A stretch of DNA of 64,000 nt, from positions 228,919 through 292,918 of the forward strand of contig OX437086.1 of NCBI GenBank assembly GCA_949299565.1, read 5' to 3'. This document shows positions 1 through 8,417 of the stretch, piece by piece. The notes beneath the pieces are model-generated. The model did not search any database and had not been told where the DNA came from. It worked only from the letters and a program-made list of their open reading frames with translations. Within the stretch, counting starts at the first letter, position 1. Each line of letters begins with the position of its first letter. A program made the position numbers and the translations under genes. The stretch is from an uncultured Bacillota bacterium (GTDB lineage Bacteria; Bacillota_I; Bacilli_A; RFN20; CAG-826).

Positions 1-223
1 GAGAAGCGCGTGAAACATCTGACGTATAACCATAAACGCTGCGGAGACCTTTTAAAATTCTTAGGCCAACACCGAACGATTCGCGTTTTATACAAGATTC
101 AACCAATCCGTTTTCAACTCTGAACGATTGAGTGAGAGTTTTTTCATAATAGATTTCCGCATAGTCTCCTCCTGTTTCTAGAGAAGCATTCAAGACATCC
201 AAGGCTATTTTTTTCGTGAGCAT
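1..223 (-). CDS. tldD: TldD-family metalloprotease, N-terminal part only
   Basis: Only the first 74 codons are inside the window; the gene runs off the left edge. The visible N-terminus has the layout of TldD: a GGDYAEIYYE segment at about residues 18-27, then a VENGLVES strand and a GVGLRIL...VYGYTSD segment. TldD pairs with PmbA (TldE) as a zinc-dependent peptidase acting on unfolded or modified peptides; the HExxxH zinc site lies downstream and cannot be seen. The ATG at 223 follows an AAGGAA ribosome site. It is divergent from the gene at 310. The family call is from N-terminal pattern alone, so PmbA is a less likely alternative. Confidence 0.75.
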   Translation of the reverse strand, partial: MLTKKIALDVLNASLETGGDYAEIYYEKTLTQSFRVENGLVESCIKRESFGVGLRILKGLRSVYGYTSDVSRAS

Positions 224-309
224 AAAACTTCCTTTCAACGAAACACGCTAGCACAAATGACGTTTATTTTCACTTTTATTGTTGTCCTTAAGCATATTAA
301 AATATGCAG

Positions 310-912
310 ATGAATTGGCTAGAAAACATCAAAGACATAAATTCGAAGTGGATTTTGCAAAGAAGTTCTTTGTCTAAGGAAGATTTCAAATATATTCTAG
401 CGAGAAAAGGATTTAATGGAGTTTTGCGTGGTTTTTTAACAAAAGAGTATTATAAACGAAAAAAACTCGTGGAAACCGGGGAAATTATTTACGGATATTG
501 CTTCAAAATGTGGTCAAATAGCAAAAAAACGAATGAAGCCGATTTCCCTGTTTGGGTTATTCATTCGCCAATGAGCGTTATCAACGAAAAACCTGAAATT
601 CTTCGCGATACCGCATTCAAATGTTTGGATTTTGCTTCTAAGAACAAAGATTCACATGATAAATTTGCTGACCTTATAAATAAGCCTTTATCCGACACCT
701 TGATGTTTCCTGTCCCCATGGAATGCTCAAACAATCATTTATGCTACTTATCGATTATTGAAAGGAGGGCTTTAAACATGGCCCGTTTCTCCTTAGGCCT
801 CAATCTTTTTATTTCTTCGCCAAGCGTTACGCACGAGATTTTGTTTTTGCCTGACCGCTATTGGAGCGAAGAATTTCGTAATGGCTATGAGCCAGCCGGT
901 TACCCATTATAA
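310..912 (+). CDS. hypothetical protein, about 200 aa
   Basis: I do not recognise this family. The protein is soluble, with no signal peptide or clear membrane segment, and is basic at the N-terminus (Lys/Arg-rich stretch at about residues 30-55). It has scattered Trp and Cys and an odd C-terminus ending in GYEPAGYPL. No Shine-Dalgarno sequence precedes it. The ATG at 310 is preferred over one at 304 because a TAAAAT -10-like box (298-303) ends 6 nt before it, as in other apparent leaderless genes here. The following MBL hydrolase begins 10 nt after its stop, so the two are probably co-transcribed. Confidence 0.6.
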   Translation: MNWLENIKDINSKWILQRSSLSKEDFKYILARKGFNGVLRGFLTKEYYKRKKLVETGEIIYGYCFKMWSNSKKTNEADFPVWVIHSPMSVINEKPEILRDTAFKCLDFASKNKDSHDKFADLINKPLSDTLMFPVPMECSNNHLCYLSIIERRALNMARFSLGLNLFISSPSVTHEILFLPDRYWSEEFRNGYEPAGYPL

Positions 913-922
913 TAAATTAGTT

Positions 923-1531
923 ATGGCACAGCTTTTCTATCAAGGACATTCATCGTTCAGAATCACATCAAATGATGGTTATGTATGCTTTATTGATCCA
1001 TATGCGGGAGTCGGATATCAAACACCGGCCGATTTGGTGCTCATTACACACGAACATTACGATCACAACGATATCTCGCTTATTGTAAAAAAGCCGACCA
1101 CGATTGTTATTAGGGCCGCTGATGCTTTGAAAAACGGCGTTTATCAAACTTTTTTTGAATACGGATTTCATGTGCAAGCAGTTGCTGCTTATAACAAACA
1201 TCACAAAAAAGAAGAATCAGTTGGCTATCTTGTCGATGTTGATGGAATTCGCCTATATCACACGGGCGACACAGGATTAATTCCCGAAATGTCTCTTTTG
1301 AAAGATCAAAAAATTGACTACGCCTTATTGCCGATTGATGGTTTTTATACGATGACGCCGGAAGAAGCGTCTGAGGCTGCTAAAGAAATTCAAGCAAAGC
1401 ACGTCATCGCGATGCATACGCATGTCGGGCGCCTTTTTGACATAACGCAAGCGATGAAATTAAATGTTGCGAACGGAATTTTAATGCGTCCTAACGATTC
1501 GATTGTTTTAGGAAGGTCTAATCATGAATAG
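923..1531 (+). CDS. metal-dependent hydrolase, MBL fold (UPF0173/YtkL-like)
   Basis: This is a metallo-beta-lactamase-fold hydrolase of about 202 residues. The metal site HxHxDH is HEHYDH at residues 43-48, an early Asp (FIDPYAG) follows the first strands, HTGDTG sits near residue 114, and a late His is in the MHTHVG segment. The size and the N-terminal QGHSSFRI pattern match the UPF0173 group, whose substrates are poorly known. An in-frame ATG at 881 would overlap the previous gene by 32 nt. I chose 923 because homologues begin close to the xxGHSxF motif. No good ribosome site is visible for either start. The next gene overlaps its end by 8 nt. Confidence 0.8.
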   Translation: MAQLFYQGHSSFRITSNDGYVCFIDPYAGVGYQTPADLVLITHEHYDHNDISLIVKKPTTIVIRAADALKNGVYQTFFEYGFHVQAVAAYNKHHKKEESVGYLVDVDGIRLYHTGDTGLIPEMSLLKDQKIDYALLPIDGFYTMTPEEASEAAKEIQAKHVIAMHTHVGRLFDITQAMKLNVANGILMRPNDSIVLGRSNHE

Positions 1532-1994
1532 CGCTTCTTTGGTAAGAAAAATAGGCGGATATATTTTTTATTACATTTCAGCCATTCTTTTTTACTATTT
1601 TTCCATAAGCATGGCCCTTCACTTTTATTTGAATGCTTCATCAATGGTTATCAGTGAATTTTTCCCTTTGATATTACGCGCTTGTACATGCTTAATCATT
1701 ATGCTTTTGAGTGAATTTTTCCTTTTGCATTCTAAGGGACCATTGGAATTGAAGTGGTCATCCATTTTCAACATGGCATATCATGGCGTCTACTTTTTAG
1801 CTCTTGTTTTGATCGCGGTTTGGGGGTTTAGCTCAATCTCTGATGGTCAGCTTGATTTTGTTCCGCTTCTTTCGATTTTGCTGCCTCTTTTTATCTTTTC
1901 TCTTTTTCAAATCTTTTTCGGCGCCAAGAATTTTTATCTTTATAAGAAGATTGAAACTGAAGAGAAAAAAATACCCGAGAAAGAAAGCAAATAG
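1524..1994 (+). CDS. small integral membrane protein, unknown function
   Basis: A 156-residue hydrophobic protein with about four predicted membrane helices (roughly residues 10-32, 42-64, 80-102, 112-133) and a charged, Lys/Glu-rich cytoplasmic tail. It starts inside the end of the preceding hydrolase (8-nt overlap, GGAAGG ribosome site at about 1511), so it is probably translated from the same transcript. I know of no family for it. Confidence 0.6.
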   Translation: MNSASLVRKIGGYIFYYISAILFYYFSISMALHFYLNASSMVISEFFPLILRACTCLIIMLLSEFFLLHSKGPLELKWSSIFNMAYHGVYFLALVLIAVWGFSSISDGQLDFVPLLSILLPLFIFSLFQIFFGAKNFYLYKKIETEEKKIPEKESK

Positions 1995-2012
1995 TTCTAC
2001 TCGATGTGGAGA

Positions 2013-2037
2013 TACCCTTTAATAAGGGTATATAATA
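2013..2037 (+). promoter_or_regulatory. promoter of gdpP with overlapping palindrome
   Basis: A perfect inverted repeat, ATACCCTT-taat-AAGGGTAT (2013-2032), overlaps a consensus TATAAT -10 box (2032-2037). The -10 box ends 6 nt before the gdpP ATG, so transcription should begin at or next to the start codon. A protein bound to the palindrome would block RNA polymerase; this is inferred. Confidence 0.5.
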
Positions 2038-2043
2038 CCAAAG

Positions 2044-4071
2044 ATGGTTAAGTTTTTGGCAAAAATACGGTTAGGAGCTTTCATTACAATGCTCCTTGAG
2101 ATGTTGATTGTTATCCTTCTTTTTTGTTTTTGGTTTTTCAATTGGTTTGGGTTCGCTTCAATCGAAGGCGCTGAAATTTATGTTTTCGGCGTTTTTGCCT
2201 TCTTCATTGTCCTAGACATTCTCTTTTTCTGGATTTCTTTCATTCACTTGAATTCGATCAGGCAACGCAACGATTTGGATGCTGCCTCTCTTATCGGCAC
2301 GGATATTCAAGACGCCTATGATTTTGGCCAATTGGGTCTTCTTGTTGTCGACCAAGACAACGTCGTTATTTGGACGAGCAGTCTTTTTCATGACCGCGGG
2401 ATTGATGTTATTGATTCGAATATCTTGACGCTACTACCGCCATTAAAGGAATTATTGAATTCCCCCGCTGATAAAGTAGTCAAAGTCGAATTTAAAGGAC
2501 GGCTTTATGACATCAAATACATCTCTGAAGCAAGACTTTTCATTTTCAAAGATTGTACGGAATACGAGAACGTTTTGAATTATTCAAAGGAACAAGCAAT
2601 CGTTCTTGGTCTCATCACGATTGACAATTATAACGATGTTGCTTCAGACACTGATGAGTCCGCGGATGCTGTCAACCAGGTTCGTTCGTTGATTACTGAT
2701 TATTGTCGTGATTTTGGAGTTCTCCTTCGCCGAGTGAAAAACGACACTTATTTTGCGGTTTGTAATTACGCTTCACTGAAGAAGATGGAAGATGACAAGT
2801 TCACTCTCATCGAAGATGTGCGGGTCGCGATGATGAAAGAGACGACGCCTTTAACTCTTTCGATTGGTTTTGCTTACGATTTCCCGGATGTCGGCAAATT
2901 AAACGAAATGGCTGGCAATGCAATCGATGTAGCTCTTTCTAGAGGCGGCGACCAAGTCGTCGTATCTCAATACGGAGCAGAGTTGCGCTTCTTTGGCGGA
3001 AAAACGACCGCAGTTGAAACAACAAGCAAAATAAAAGTGCGTTCCGTTGCAGACTCCTTAATCTCTTTGATTAAGAGTTCTGGCAATGTTTATGTGATGG
3101 GTCATATCGACATGGATATGGACGCGCTTGGATCGTGCCTCGGAATCGTTGCCATCGCTGATTGGTGCAATAAGAATGCCAAAATAGTTTATAACCCGCG
3201 TTTAGCTGAAAAGAAAGCGCGTTTGGCCTTTCAATCAGCCTTCCCGCGAGAAACGTTTGACAAGATGACAATCTCCCCTGAGGATGCGCTGAATAACATC
3301 AAAAGCACAACTCTTTTGGTAGTGGTTGACGTCGGGGTGCCGGACATGGTTTTGGCCCCCAAAGTTTTAGATAAAGCATCGAAAGTGATTGTCATCGACC
3401 ATCATCGCCGCTCTGATAAATACGTTGAGCGTCCAGTTTTGAATTATGTTGAACCGAGTGCTTCCAGCGCTTCAGAAATCATCGCCGAAATGATCAAATA
3501 CGCGACCGCGAACCCGCGTATCAATTTAAAGCCGGCCTTTGCCACTTTAATGCTGTCCGGGATTTTCCTTGACAGCAACTATTTCAAGAGCAAAAGCACA
3601 GGCATGCGGACATTTGAGGCTGCCGAGATTTTAAAAGAATATGGGGCGGACAACGCGCAAGCGGATGATTATTTGAAGGACGAATACGAAGAATATTCCT
3701 TAATTACAAAGATTATCTCTACGATGGAAACTCCTTCTTATGGCGTTGTCTACTGCACGAGTTCTGATAAGGACATTATTGAGCGAAGCACGATTGCCAA
3801 AGTCGCAAATCAAGTAATGCAGCTTAAAGGAATTAACGCTTGTTTCGTTATCGGGAAAACTGACGATAAAACAATCCGCATGTCTGCTAGAAGTGACGGG
3901 ACAATTAATGTTCAATTACTTTGTGAAAGGATGGGCGGCGGCGGTCATTTCACGATGGCAGCCTGCTTATTTACAAACACAACAGTTGAAGATGTTGCCG
4001 GAATCTTAAAAGACACGTTACATGATTATCTTGATTCAGCACGCAACGTTCCGGCGGGAGGTGAAGTATGA
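2044..4071 (+). CDS. gdpP: cyclic-di-AMP phosphodiesterase GdpP (DHH-DHHA1)
   Basis: Membrane-anchored enzyme that hydrolyses cyclic-di-AMP to pApA and so controls potassium and osmolyte balance and wall stress. At 675 residues it is full length. It has two N-terminal membrane helices (about 10-35, 45-70), a PAS-like region (about 85-165), a degenerate GGDEF domain (about 175-305), a DHH domain with [12 protein letters not shown] near residue 352, VVVDVG, DHHRR near 450 and FLDSNYF, and a C-terminal DHHA1 domain with GGGGH near 631. No Shine-Dalgarno sequence precedes the ATG, which lies 6 nt after a TATAAT box. The stop overlaps the rplI start (ATGA), the normal Bacillota order gdpP-rplI-dnaB. 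Confidence 0.93.
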   Translation: MVKFLAKIRLGAFITMLLEMLIVILLFCFWFFNWFGFASIEGAEIYVFGVFAFFIVLDILFFWISFIHLNSIRQRNDLDAASLIGTDIQDAYDFGQLGLLVVDQDNVVIWTSSLFHDRGIDVIDSNILTLLPPLKELLNSPADKVVKVEFKGRLYDIKYISEARLFIFKDCTEYENVLNYSKEQAIVLGLITIDNYNDVASDTDESADAVNQVRSLITDYCRDFGVLLRRVKNDTYFAVCNYASLKKMEDDKFTLIEDVRVAMMKETTPLTLSIGFAYDFPDVGKLNEMAGNAIDVALSRGGDQVVVSQYGAELRFFGGKTTAVETTSKIKVRSVADSLISLIKSSGNVYVMGHIDMDMDALGSCLGIVAIADWCNKNAKIVYNPRLAEKKARLAFQSAFPRETFDKMTISPEDALNNIKSTTLLVVVDVGVPDMVLAPKVLDKASKVIVIDHHRRSDKYVERPVLNYVEPSASSASEIIAEMIKYATANPRINLKPAFATLMLSGIFLDSNYFKSKSTGMRTFEAAEILKEYGADNAQADDYLKDEYEEYSLITKIISTMETPSYGVVYCTSSDKDIIERSTIAKVANQVMQLKGINACFVIGKTDDKTIRMSARSDGTINVQLLCERMGGGGHFTMAACLFTNTTVEDVAGILKDTLHDYLDSARNVPAGGEV

Positions 4072-4529
4072 AAGTAATTATGTTGAAAGATGTGAAGGGC
4101 ATCGGCAAAAAAGGCGAAGTAGTCGAAGTCTCTTCTGGCTATGGTGCGAATTTTTTGCTTCCTCGAGGATTGGCTATCATTTCAACTCCAGATGCTCAAA
4201 AGAAACTTGCTAAAAATAACGAATTAGAAAAAGAACGGCAAAAAGAGCTTAAGGCGGAGGCCGAAGAATTGGCCAAGCGCTTAGAGCATATTGATGTTGA
4301 GTTTAAAGCCAAAACCGGAAGCGATGGCCGAATGTTTGGCACAATCTCGCCGAAAGAAATTGAAGAAGGAATGCTTAAACAATGGGGCATCAAGATCGAT
4401 AAAAGAAAATTTATCGACAAATATCCCGCGAACGCATTAGGCTACACGCGCTTAAAAATCGAACTTTATAAAGGGAGCGAAGGCGTTGTAGTCGGGACAG
4501 TCAATGTCCATATTTCCGAGGAGAAATAA
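4068..4529 (+). CDS. rplI: 50S ribosomal protein bL9
   Basis: Ribosomal protein bL9 binds 23S rRNA near the L1 stalk and helps keep the reading frame. The family signature is clear at the N-terminus: [21 protein letters not shown] followed by [13 protein letters not shown]. Next comes a charged connecting helix (about residues 42-75) and the C-terminal domain with GRMFGTIS. It has 153 residues, a few more than the usual 148. Translation is coupled to gdpP through a 4-nt overlap, with GGAGG before the ATG, and its stop overlaps the dnaB start by one base. Confidence 0.95.
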   Translation: MKVIMLKDVKGIGKKGEVVEVSSGYGANFLLPRGLAIISTPDAQKKLAKNNELEKERQKELKAEAEELAKRLEHIDVEFKAKTGSDGRMFGTISPKEIEEGMLKQWGIKIDKRKFIDKYPANALGYTRLKIELYKGSEGVVVGTVNVHISEEK

Positions 4530-6004
4530 TGGATAAAAAAAGTATTCCCGGAAACGTTGACGCTGAGCGAGCAGTCTTAGGCTCAGCGATTATGGATGAT
4601 ACGGCCGCTTCTCTTGTTGTGGCCTCTTTGACTGAGGAGTCATTTTCTGGCAAGGACATGCGCAATATTCTTGTTTTCCGCGCTTTAAAAAATTTGAGCG
4701 AACGGAAAACGGTTATTGAAACAACCTCGATTATCGACGAGCTCATAAACACTAAAACATTAAACGACGCCGGAGGAACTGAATATATTTTTAAACTTGT
4801 CGATGGCGTTATTGATCCTGATAATGTTGATCACTACATCACTATCGTCCAAAATCAGGCTGTTTTGCGTGATTTTTTAAATTGTACTGCAGAAATAGGC
4901 GAGCAATATCAAAATGGTGAAGTTACCGATATTGGCGATTTCATTTCCTCGGCCACGCAAAAATTAGAAGGAATAGCTGCAAGGCGATCTGTCGGCGATT
5001 TCCAAGACGCGTCCGTTTTATCAGAAGCTGTGCGGATTAAAATTGAAAACGAATCTAATTTTGCAAATCGCGGCATCACCGGCGTCGATACTGGATATCG
5101 CCGGCTAAATCTTTATACACATGGCTGGCAAAAAGGAGATTTGATAATTTTAGCGGCTCGTCCTTCCGTCGGAAAAACCGCTTTCGCTTTAAATTTGGCT
5201 TTGAAAGCTACAAAAAGCACGGGTAAGCCAGTCGCTTTCTTCTCGGGCGAAATGAGCAGCGAGCAGGTGATGAAGCGTCTACTTTCAGCGACGGCAATGG
5301 TTAATTCTGAAAGCATTCAGACTGGTCAGTTGAACGCTCGCGACAAACAAAAAATCGCTTCCGGAATTGAAGAACTTAAAAAAACGAAACTTTATTTCGA
5401 TGATACGCCTAATCCGGCGTTAGGCGATATTGTCGTGAAGGCCCGCAAGCTTAAAGCCGCCCACCCCGATCTTTGCCTCATTCTCATTGACTATTTGAAT
5501 ATCATTCGTACCGAGAGCAAAATCGAGAACCGGTCGCTTGAAATAGCACTCATAACAAGCACTTTAAAAGAGATGGCAAGAACGCTTCATGTTCCGGTTA
5601 TCTGCTTATCGCAGCTCAATCGTAACGCTGATGAAAGCGGGACTCCGATGCTTTCGAATTTAAAAGAATCAGGCGCCATCGAGCAGGACGCTGATATTGT
5701 CATGCTGATGTACCGTAAGGATTATTACACTTCACTTGGACAAAAAAGCGGAGCACGCGGGTTCGCAAATAGCGACTTCTCTAAAAAATTAGAAGAAGAT
5801 TTAAAAAACAGCAAAGCGAACAATGAAGACAAAGGAAGCGTCTCAGTCGTCGATATCGCTGTAGCGAAAAATAGAAACGGGCGAACGGGAGTCATTGTTC
5901 TCCTTTTCCAAAAAAGTTATTCGCGTTTTGATAATCCTGCCTTAGAGATGGAGCAGCAGATCGCTGCGGCTGAAGGGCGAGTTTTGGAAGTTGAAGACGA
6001 ATAA
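4529..6004 (+). CDS. dnaB: replicative DNA helicase DnaB
   Basis: Hexameric 5'-3' helicase that unwinds DNA ahead of the replication fork (called DnaC in Bacillus). Residues 1-150 form the N-terminal collar and linker domain. The RecA-type ATPase has Walker A ARPSVGKT at 210-217, the FFSGEMS segment, Walker B LILIDYLNII near 318-327, ICLSQLNR, and the conserved ESGAIEQDADIV motif. It is 491 residues, slightly long for the family, partly from an insert around the AKANNEDKGSV region. The ribosome site GAGGAG lies in the end of rplI. There is no intein. Confidence 0.95.
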   Translation: MDKKSIPGNVDAERAVLGSAIMDDTAASLVVASLTEESFSGKDMRNILVFRALKNLSERKTVIETTSIIDELINTKTLNDAGGTEYIFKLVDGVIDPDNVDHYITIVQNQAVLRDFLNCTAEIGEQYQNGEVTDIGDFISSATQKLEGIAARRSVGDFQDASVLSEAVRIKIENESNFANRGITGVDTGYRRLNLYTHGWQKGDLIILAARPSVGKTAFALNLALKATKSTGKPVAFFSGEMSSEQVMKRLLSATAMVNSESIQTGQLNARDKQKIASGIEELKKTKLYFDDTPNPALGDIVVKARKLKAAHPDLCLILIDYLNIIRTESKIENRSLEIALITSTLKEMARTLHVPVICLSQLNRNADESGTPMLSNLKESGAIEQDADIVMLMYRKDYYTSLGQKSGARGFANSDFSKKLEEDLKNSKANNEDKGSVSVVDIAVAKNRNGRTGVIVLLFQKSYSRFDNPALEMEQQIAAAEGRVLEVEDE

Positions 6005-6759
6005 TGCTGCGTTTTTTGATTGTTGCGAGCGGTTCTAAAGGAAACTGCACTCTTCTAGACGACGGTCATGACGTCATCATGATTGATTGCGGAATCTCTT
6101 GCGCCAAGATAAAAGAAGGGTTTGAGCAATTAGGAAGGACCATGTCTTCTCTTTCCGCTCTATTTATCACTCATGAGCATATCGATCATGTTTTATCTTT
6201 AAAATCTTTCAAAGGTCTTGCACCGATTTATGGCGGACGCGGGACTCCTCTCGAATTTGATTATCAATTAGATGATTTTCAAGAAATAAAGATTGGAAAC
6301 TTTCGCGTTTTAACGCTTCCGACGATGCATGATGCGGCACATCCGCTGGGCTATTTATTTTTTAACGGCGAAGAAAAACTTGTTTATATTACCGACACCG
6401 GATTGCTATCAGACGATGTGTTGAAGCATTTAATGAACGCGGACTTTTATATTTTTGAAAGCAATCACGATTATCGTCTTTTAAAAAGATCGCATCGTCC
6501 AATAGCGCTTATCGAGCGAATTCATTCGGAACACGGGCACCTTTCAAATTTAGAATCTGCTAAATATCTTGCAAACTTAATTGGTCCAAAAACAAAAGAA
6601 GTTATCCTCGCCCATGTTTCTGAAGAATGCAATAGCGACAAGTGCCTATTAGAAACGTTCCATCGGATTTTCCTGAAGAACAATCTTTCGTCTTTTAATT
6701 TCAAGATGGAAATCGCTCGACAATATCTTCCTTTGTTCGGAGGAGATAACGATTTATGA
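6004..6759 (+). CDS. walJ: MBL-fold hydrolase WalJ (YycJ)
   Basis: Metallo-beta-lactamase-fold protein of the YycJ/WalJ family, usually found beside the WalKR two-component system and linked to coordination of cell division with replication, with reported 5'-exonuclease activity. The N-terminal LIVASGSKGNCTLL segment and the metal site HEHIDH (57-62) fit the family, as do YITDTGLL and ESNHD further on. Length 251 is normal. The ATG overlaps the dnaB stop by one base. No walR/walK gene is in this window, so the link to that pathway is by homology only. Confidence 0.85.
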   Translation: MLRFLIVASGSKGNCTLLDDGHDVIMIDCGISCAKIKEGFEQLGRTMSSLSALFITHEHIDHVLSLKSFKGLAPIYGGRGTPLEFDYQLDDFQEIKIGNFRVLTLPTMHDAAHPLGYLFFNGEEKLVYITDTGLLSDDVLKHLMNADFYIFESNHDYRLLKRSHRPIALIERIHSEHGHLSNLESAKYLANLIGPKTKEVILAHVSEECNSDKCLLETFHRIFLKNNLSSFNFKMEIARQYLPLFGGDNDL

Positions 6760-7235
6760 AAATTCGCATTTTGGTAGTTGGCAAACTTAAAGAAGATTAT
6801 TGGCGAGCAGCCATCCAAGAATATCAGAAACGTTTAAAACCATACGCAGAAATCGAAATTGAAGAAGTAAATGACTTGCCGTGCCCTGAAAAATTATCCT
6901 CTAAGGAAGAAGAATTGATTAAAGAAAAAGAAGGAGAACTTCTCCTTCATAAATGGAACGGACAAGGCTGGCCCATCGCGCTTGATATAAAAGGCAAAAA
7001 CTATGATTCGCTCCAATTTAGCGATTTTCTTGTCAAAAGCCTCGAAAGAGGACGAAGTAGTGTCGCTTTCTTTATCGGAGGATCTCTCGGGCTCGGAAAT
7101 AACGTTTTAAATGCCGCGCGGGAAAGAGTTTCCTTCTCACCTTTAACATTTCCTCATCAATTATGTCGCGTTATTTTGTTGGAACAATTGTATCGCTCGT
7201 TTCGAATTCTTAATCACGAGCCGTATCATAAATAA
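6756..7235 (+). CDS. rlmH: 23S rRNA pseudouridine-1915 N3-methyltransferase RlmH
   Basis: SPOUT-class methyltransferase that adds a methyl group to pseudouridine 1915 in helix 69 of 23S rRNA, using S-adenosylmethionine. Diagnostic parts are the N-terminal KIRILVVGKLKEDYW, the SAM-binding knot with FFIGGSLGL near residue 107, and the family's C-terminal tail LLEQLYRSFRILNHEPYHK. It has 159 residues, the normal size. It overlaps walJ by 4 nt (ATGA) after a GGAGGAG site and ends the operon. It faces the HAD gene with only 2 nt between stops, and I see no clear hairpin terminator there. Confidence 0.95.
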   Translation: MKIRILVVGKLKEDYWRAAIQEYQKRLKPYAEIEIEEVNDLPCPEKLSSKEEELIKEKEGELLLHKWNGQGWPIALDIKGKNYDSLQFSDFLVKSLERGRSSVAFFIGGSLGLGNNVLNAARERVSFSPLTFPHQLCRVILLEQLYRSFRILNHEPYHK

Positions 7236-7237
7236 AA

Positions 7238-8032
7238 TTAAATTAATTTGAAGTGCTGCATGGCCTTGGCCCAACCGTCATTATCGATGTCATCAGTAAC
7301 ATAATCAGCAACGGCTTTGGTTTCAGGACGGGCATTTCCCATCGCGATTGAAGTGCCGGTGAACAAAAGCATTTCAATGTCATTGTTGCCATCGCCGATT
7401 GAGAGGGCGTTTTGCGGTCCCCAGCCATAATATTCTAAAACAGCCAAAATTCCTTTGGCTTTATCGCTGTCTTTCGGCATGATATCGACCGCATATTCAT
7501 CCCATCTGGCAGCCTTGCATTCTTTTAAGTGCGGAAGGAATAGCGATTCATCGAAAGCGTCGCAAAAAGCAATCATTTGGTAAACGGTGCGGTCATAGGG
7601 AATCGGAAATTTTCGCGGTTGCGGGAATCTCGTTCCGTATTTTGCATGAGCGTCGATTACGCGGTCGTCGATGAAATTGATATGTCCTTCGCTTTCTTCG
7701 ATTAAAGTTAAACCGAATTTTAAGCGATATGAGAATTTGATCATGGCGTCTACGGTTTCGCGTGGTATTGGGTATTTATAAATGAGAGTGTCGCCGATGA
7801 GAACGCCCGCGCCATTCATCATAATAAGCCCGTCTGGATGGACAATATTGAGAATGCCGGTTTTTCTAATGAGATAGTAATTGCGACCAGAAGAAAGAAA
7901 AACTTTAATCCCACGTCGTTGCAGTTCCTTGAAGGCCGTCAACGCAGATTCGGGGACGCGACCCATCGTGTGGGAAAAAAGAGTTGCATCAATATCGGTG
8001 AAAACAATTTTTATATTTTCTGGTGTCTTCAT
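7238..8032 (-). CDS. Cof-type HAD-superfamily phosphatase
   Basis: Haloacid-dehalogenase-type phosphatase, IIB (Cof/YidA) subgroup, which usually dephosphorylates sugar phosphates, pyridoxal phosphate or flavin mononucleotide. Motif I is FTDIDATLF, with Asp13 as nucleophile and Asp15. Motif II is LSSGR near residue 52. A C2 cap fills roughly 80-185, and the Lys plus GDGNNDIEML of motifs III/IV lie near 192-222. Length 264 is normal. It is transcribed against rlmH. An AGAGG ribosome site lies 5' of the ATG. The true substrate cannot be told from sequence. Confidence 0.88.
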   Translation of the reverse strand: MKTPENIKIVFTDIDATLFSHTMGRVPESALTAFKELQRRGIKVFLSSGRNYYLIRKTGILNIVHPDGLIMMNGAGVLIGDTLIYKYPIPRETVDAMIKFSYRLKFGLTLIEESEGHINFIDDRVIDAHAKYGTRFPQPRKFPIPYDRTVYQMIAFCDAFDESLFLPHLKECKAARWDEYAVDIMPKDSDKAKGILAVLEYYGWGPQNALSIGDGNNDIEMLLFTGTSIAMGNARPETKAVADYVTDDIDNDGWAKAMQHFKLI

Positions 8033-8079
8033 TAATGAGGCCTCTTTAAAATAGTATCATAAATGAGTAGTTTGAAATT

Positions 8080-8415
8080 ATGAAATACGAAGAATTTAAG
8101 AAATATAAGCCATATCCTCAGGAGAATTCTCTTGTGAAAGCCTATCAAGATGAACACGGACATGTTTTTTATGTGGAACCCGGCTTTTATTATGCGCTTG
8201 AAGGGTTTAAAGAAAGAAAAAAAGAAGAATATCCCCGCATTTTAGAGAGAATTTATAGTGAAATTGCCAAATATCCGCTTCTGGTTTTCACCAGCAATTA
8301 TGAAAGTCCGTTTTTTGAAAAAGAAGGCTGTATTTACCGTGAAATTACTGACATTACCGATCCTCTCAATATCTTTGTTGAAGACAAGAGTCGCGGCAGC
8401 GACTATGGTGATTAA
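8080..8415 (+). CDS. hypothetical protein, 111 aa
   Basis: A small soluble protein rich in Tyr, Lys and Glu, with no signal peptide or membrane segment. The sequence suggests a mixed alpha/beta fold, with a KYPLLVFTSNYESPFF strand-loop near residues 66-81 and an acidic tail ending in SDYGD. I recognise no family. It ends 2 nt before the next gene, with which it must be co-transcribed, so its job is probably tied to that dehydrogenase-like protein. Confidence 0.6.
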   Translation: MKYEEFKKYKPYPQENSLVKAYQDEHGHVFYVEPGFYYALEGFKERKKEEYPRILERIYSEIAKYPLLVFTSNYESPFFEKEGCIYREITDITDPLNIFVEDKSRGSDYGD

Positions 8416-8417
8416 TA

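Noticed and set aside
4529-6004. Intein or phage-type helicase in dnaB because of its 491-residue length
   Set aside because: All motifs run on without an inserted self-splicing domain; the extra residues are a short polar insert, and its neighbours are the core rplI and walJ.
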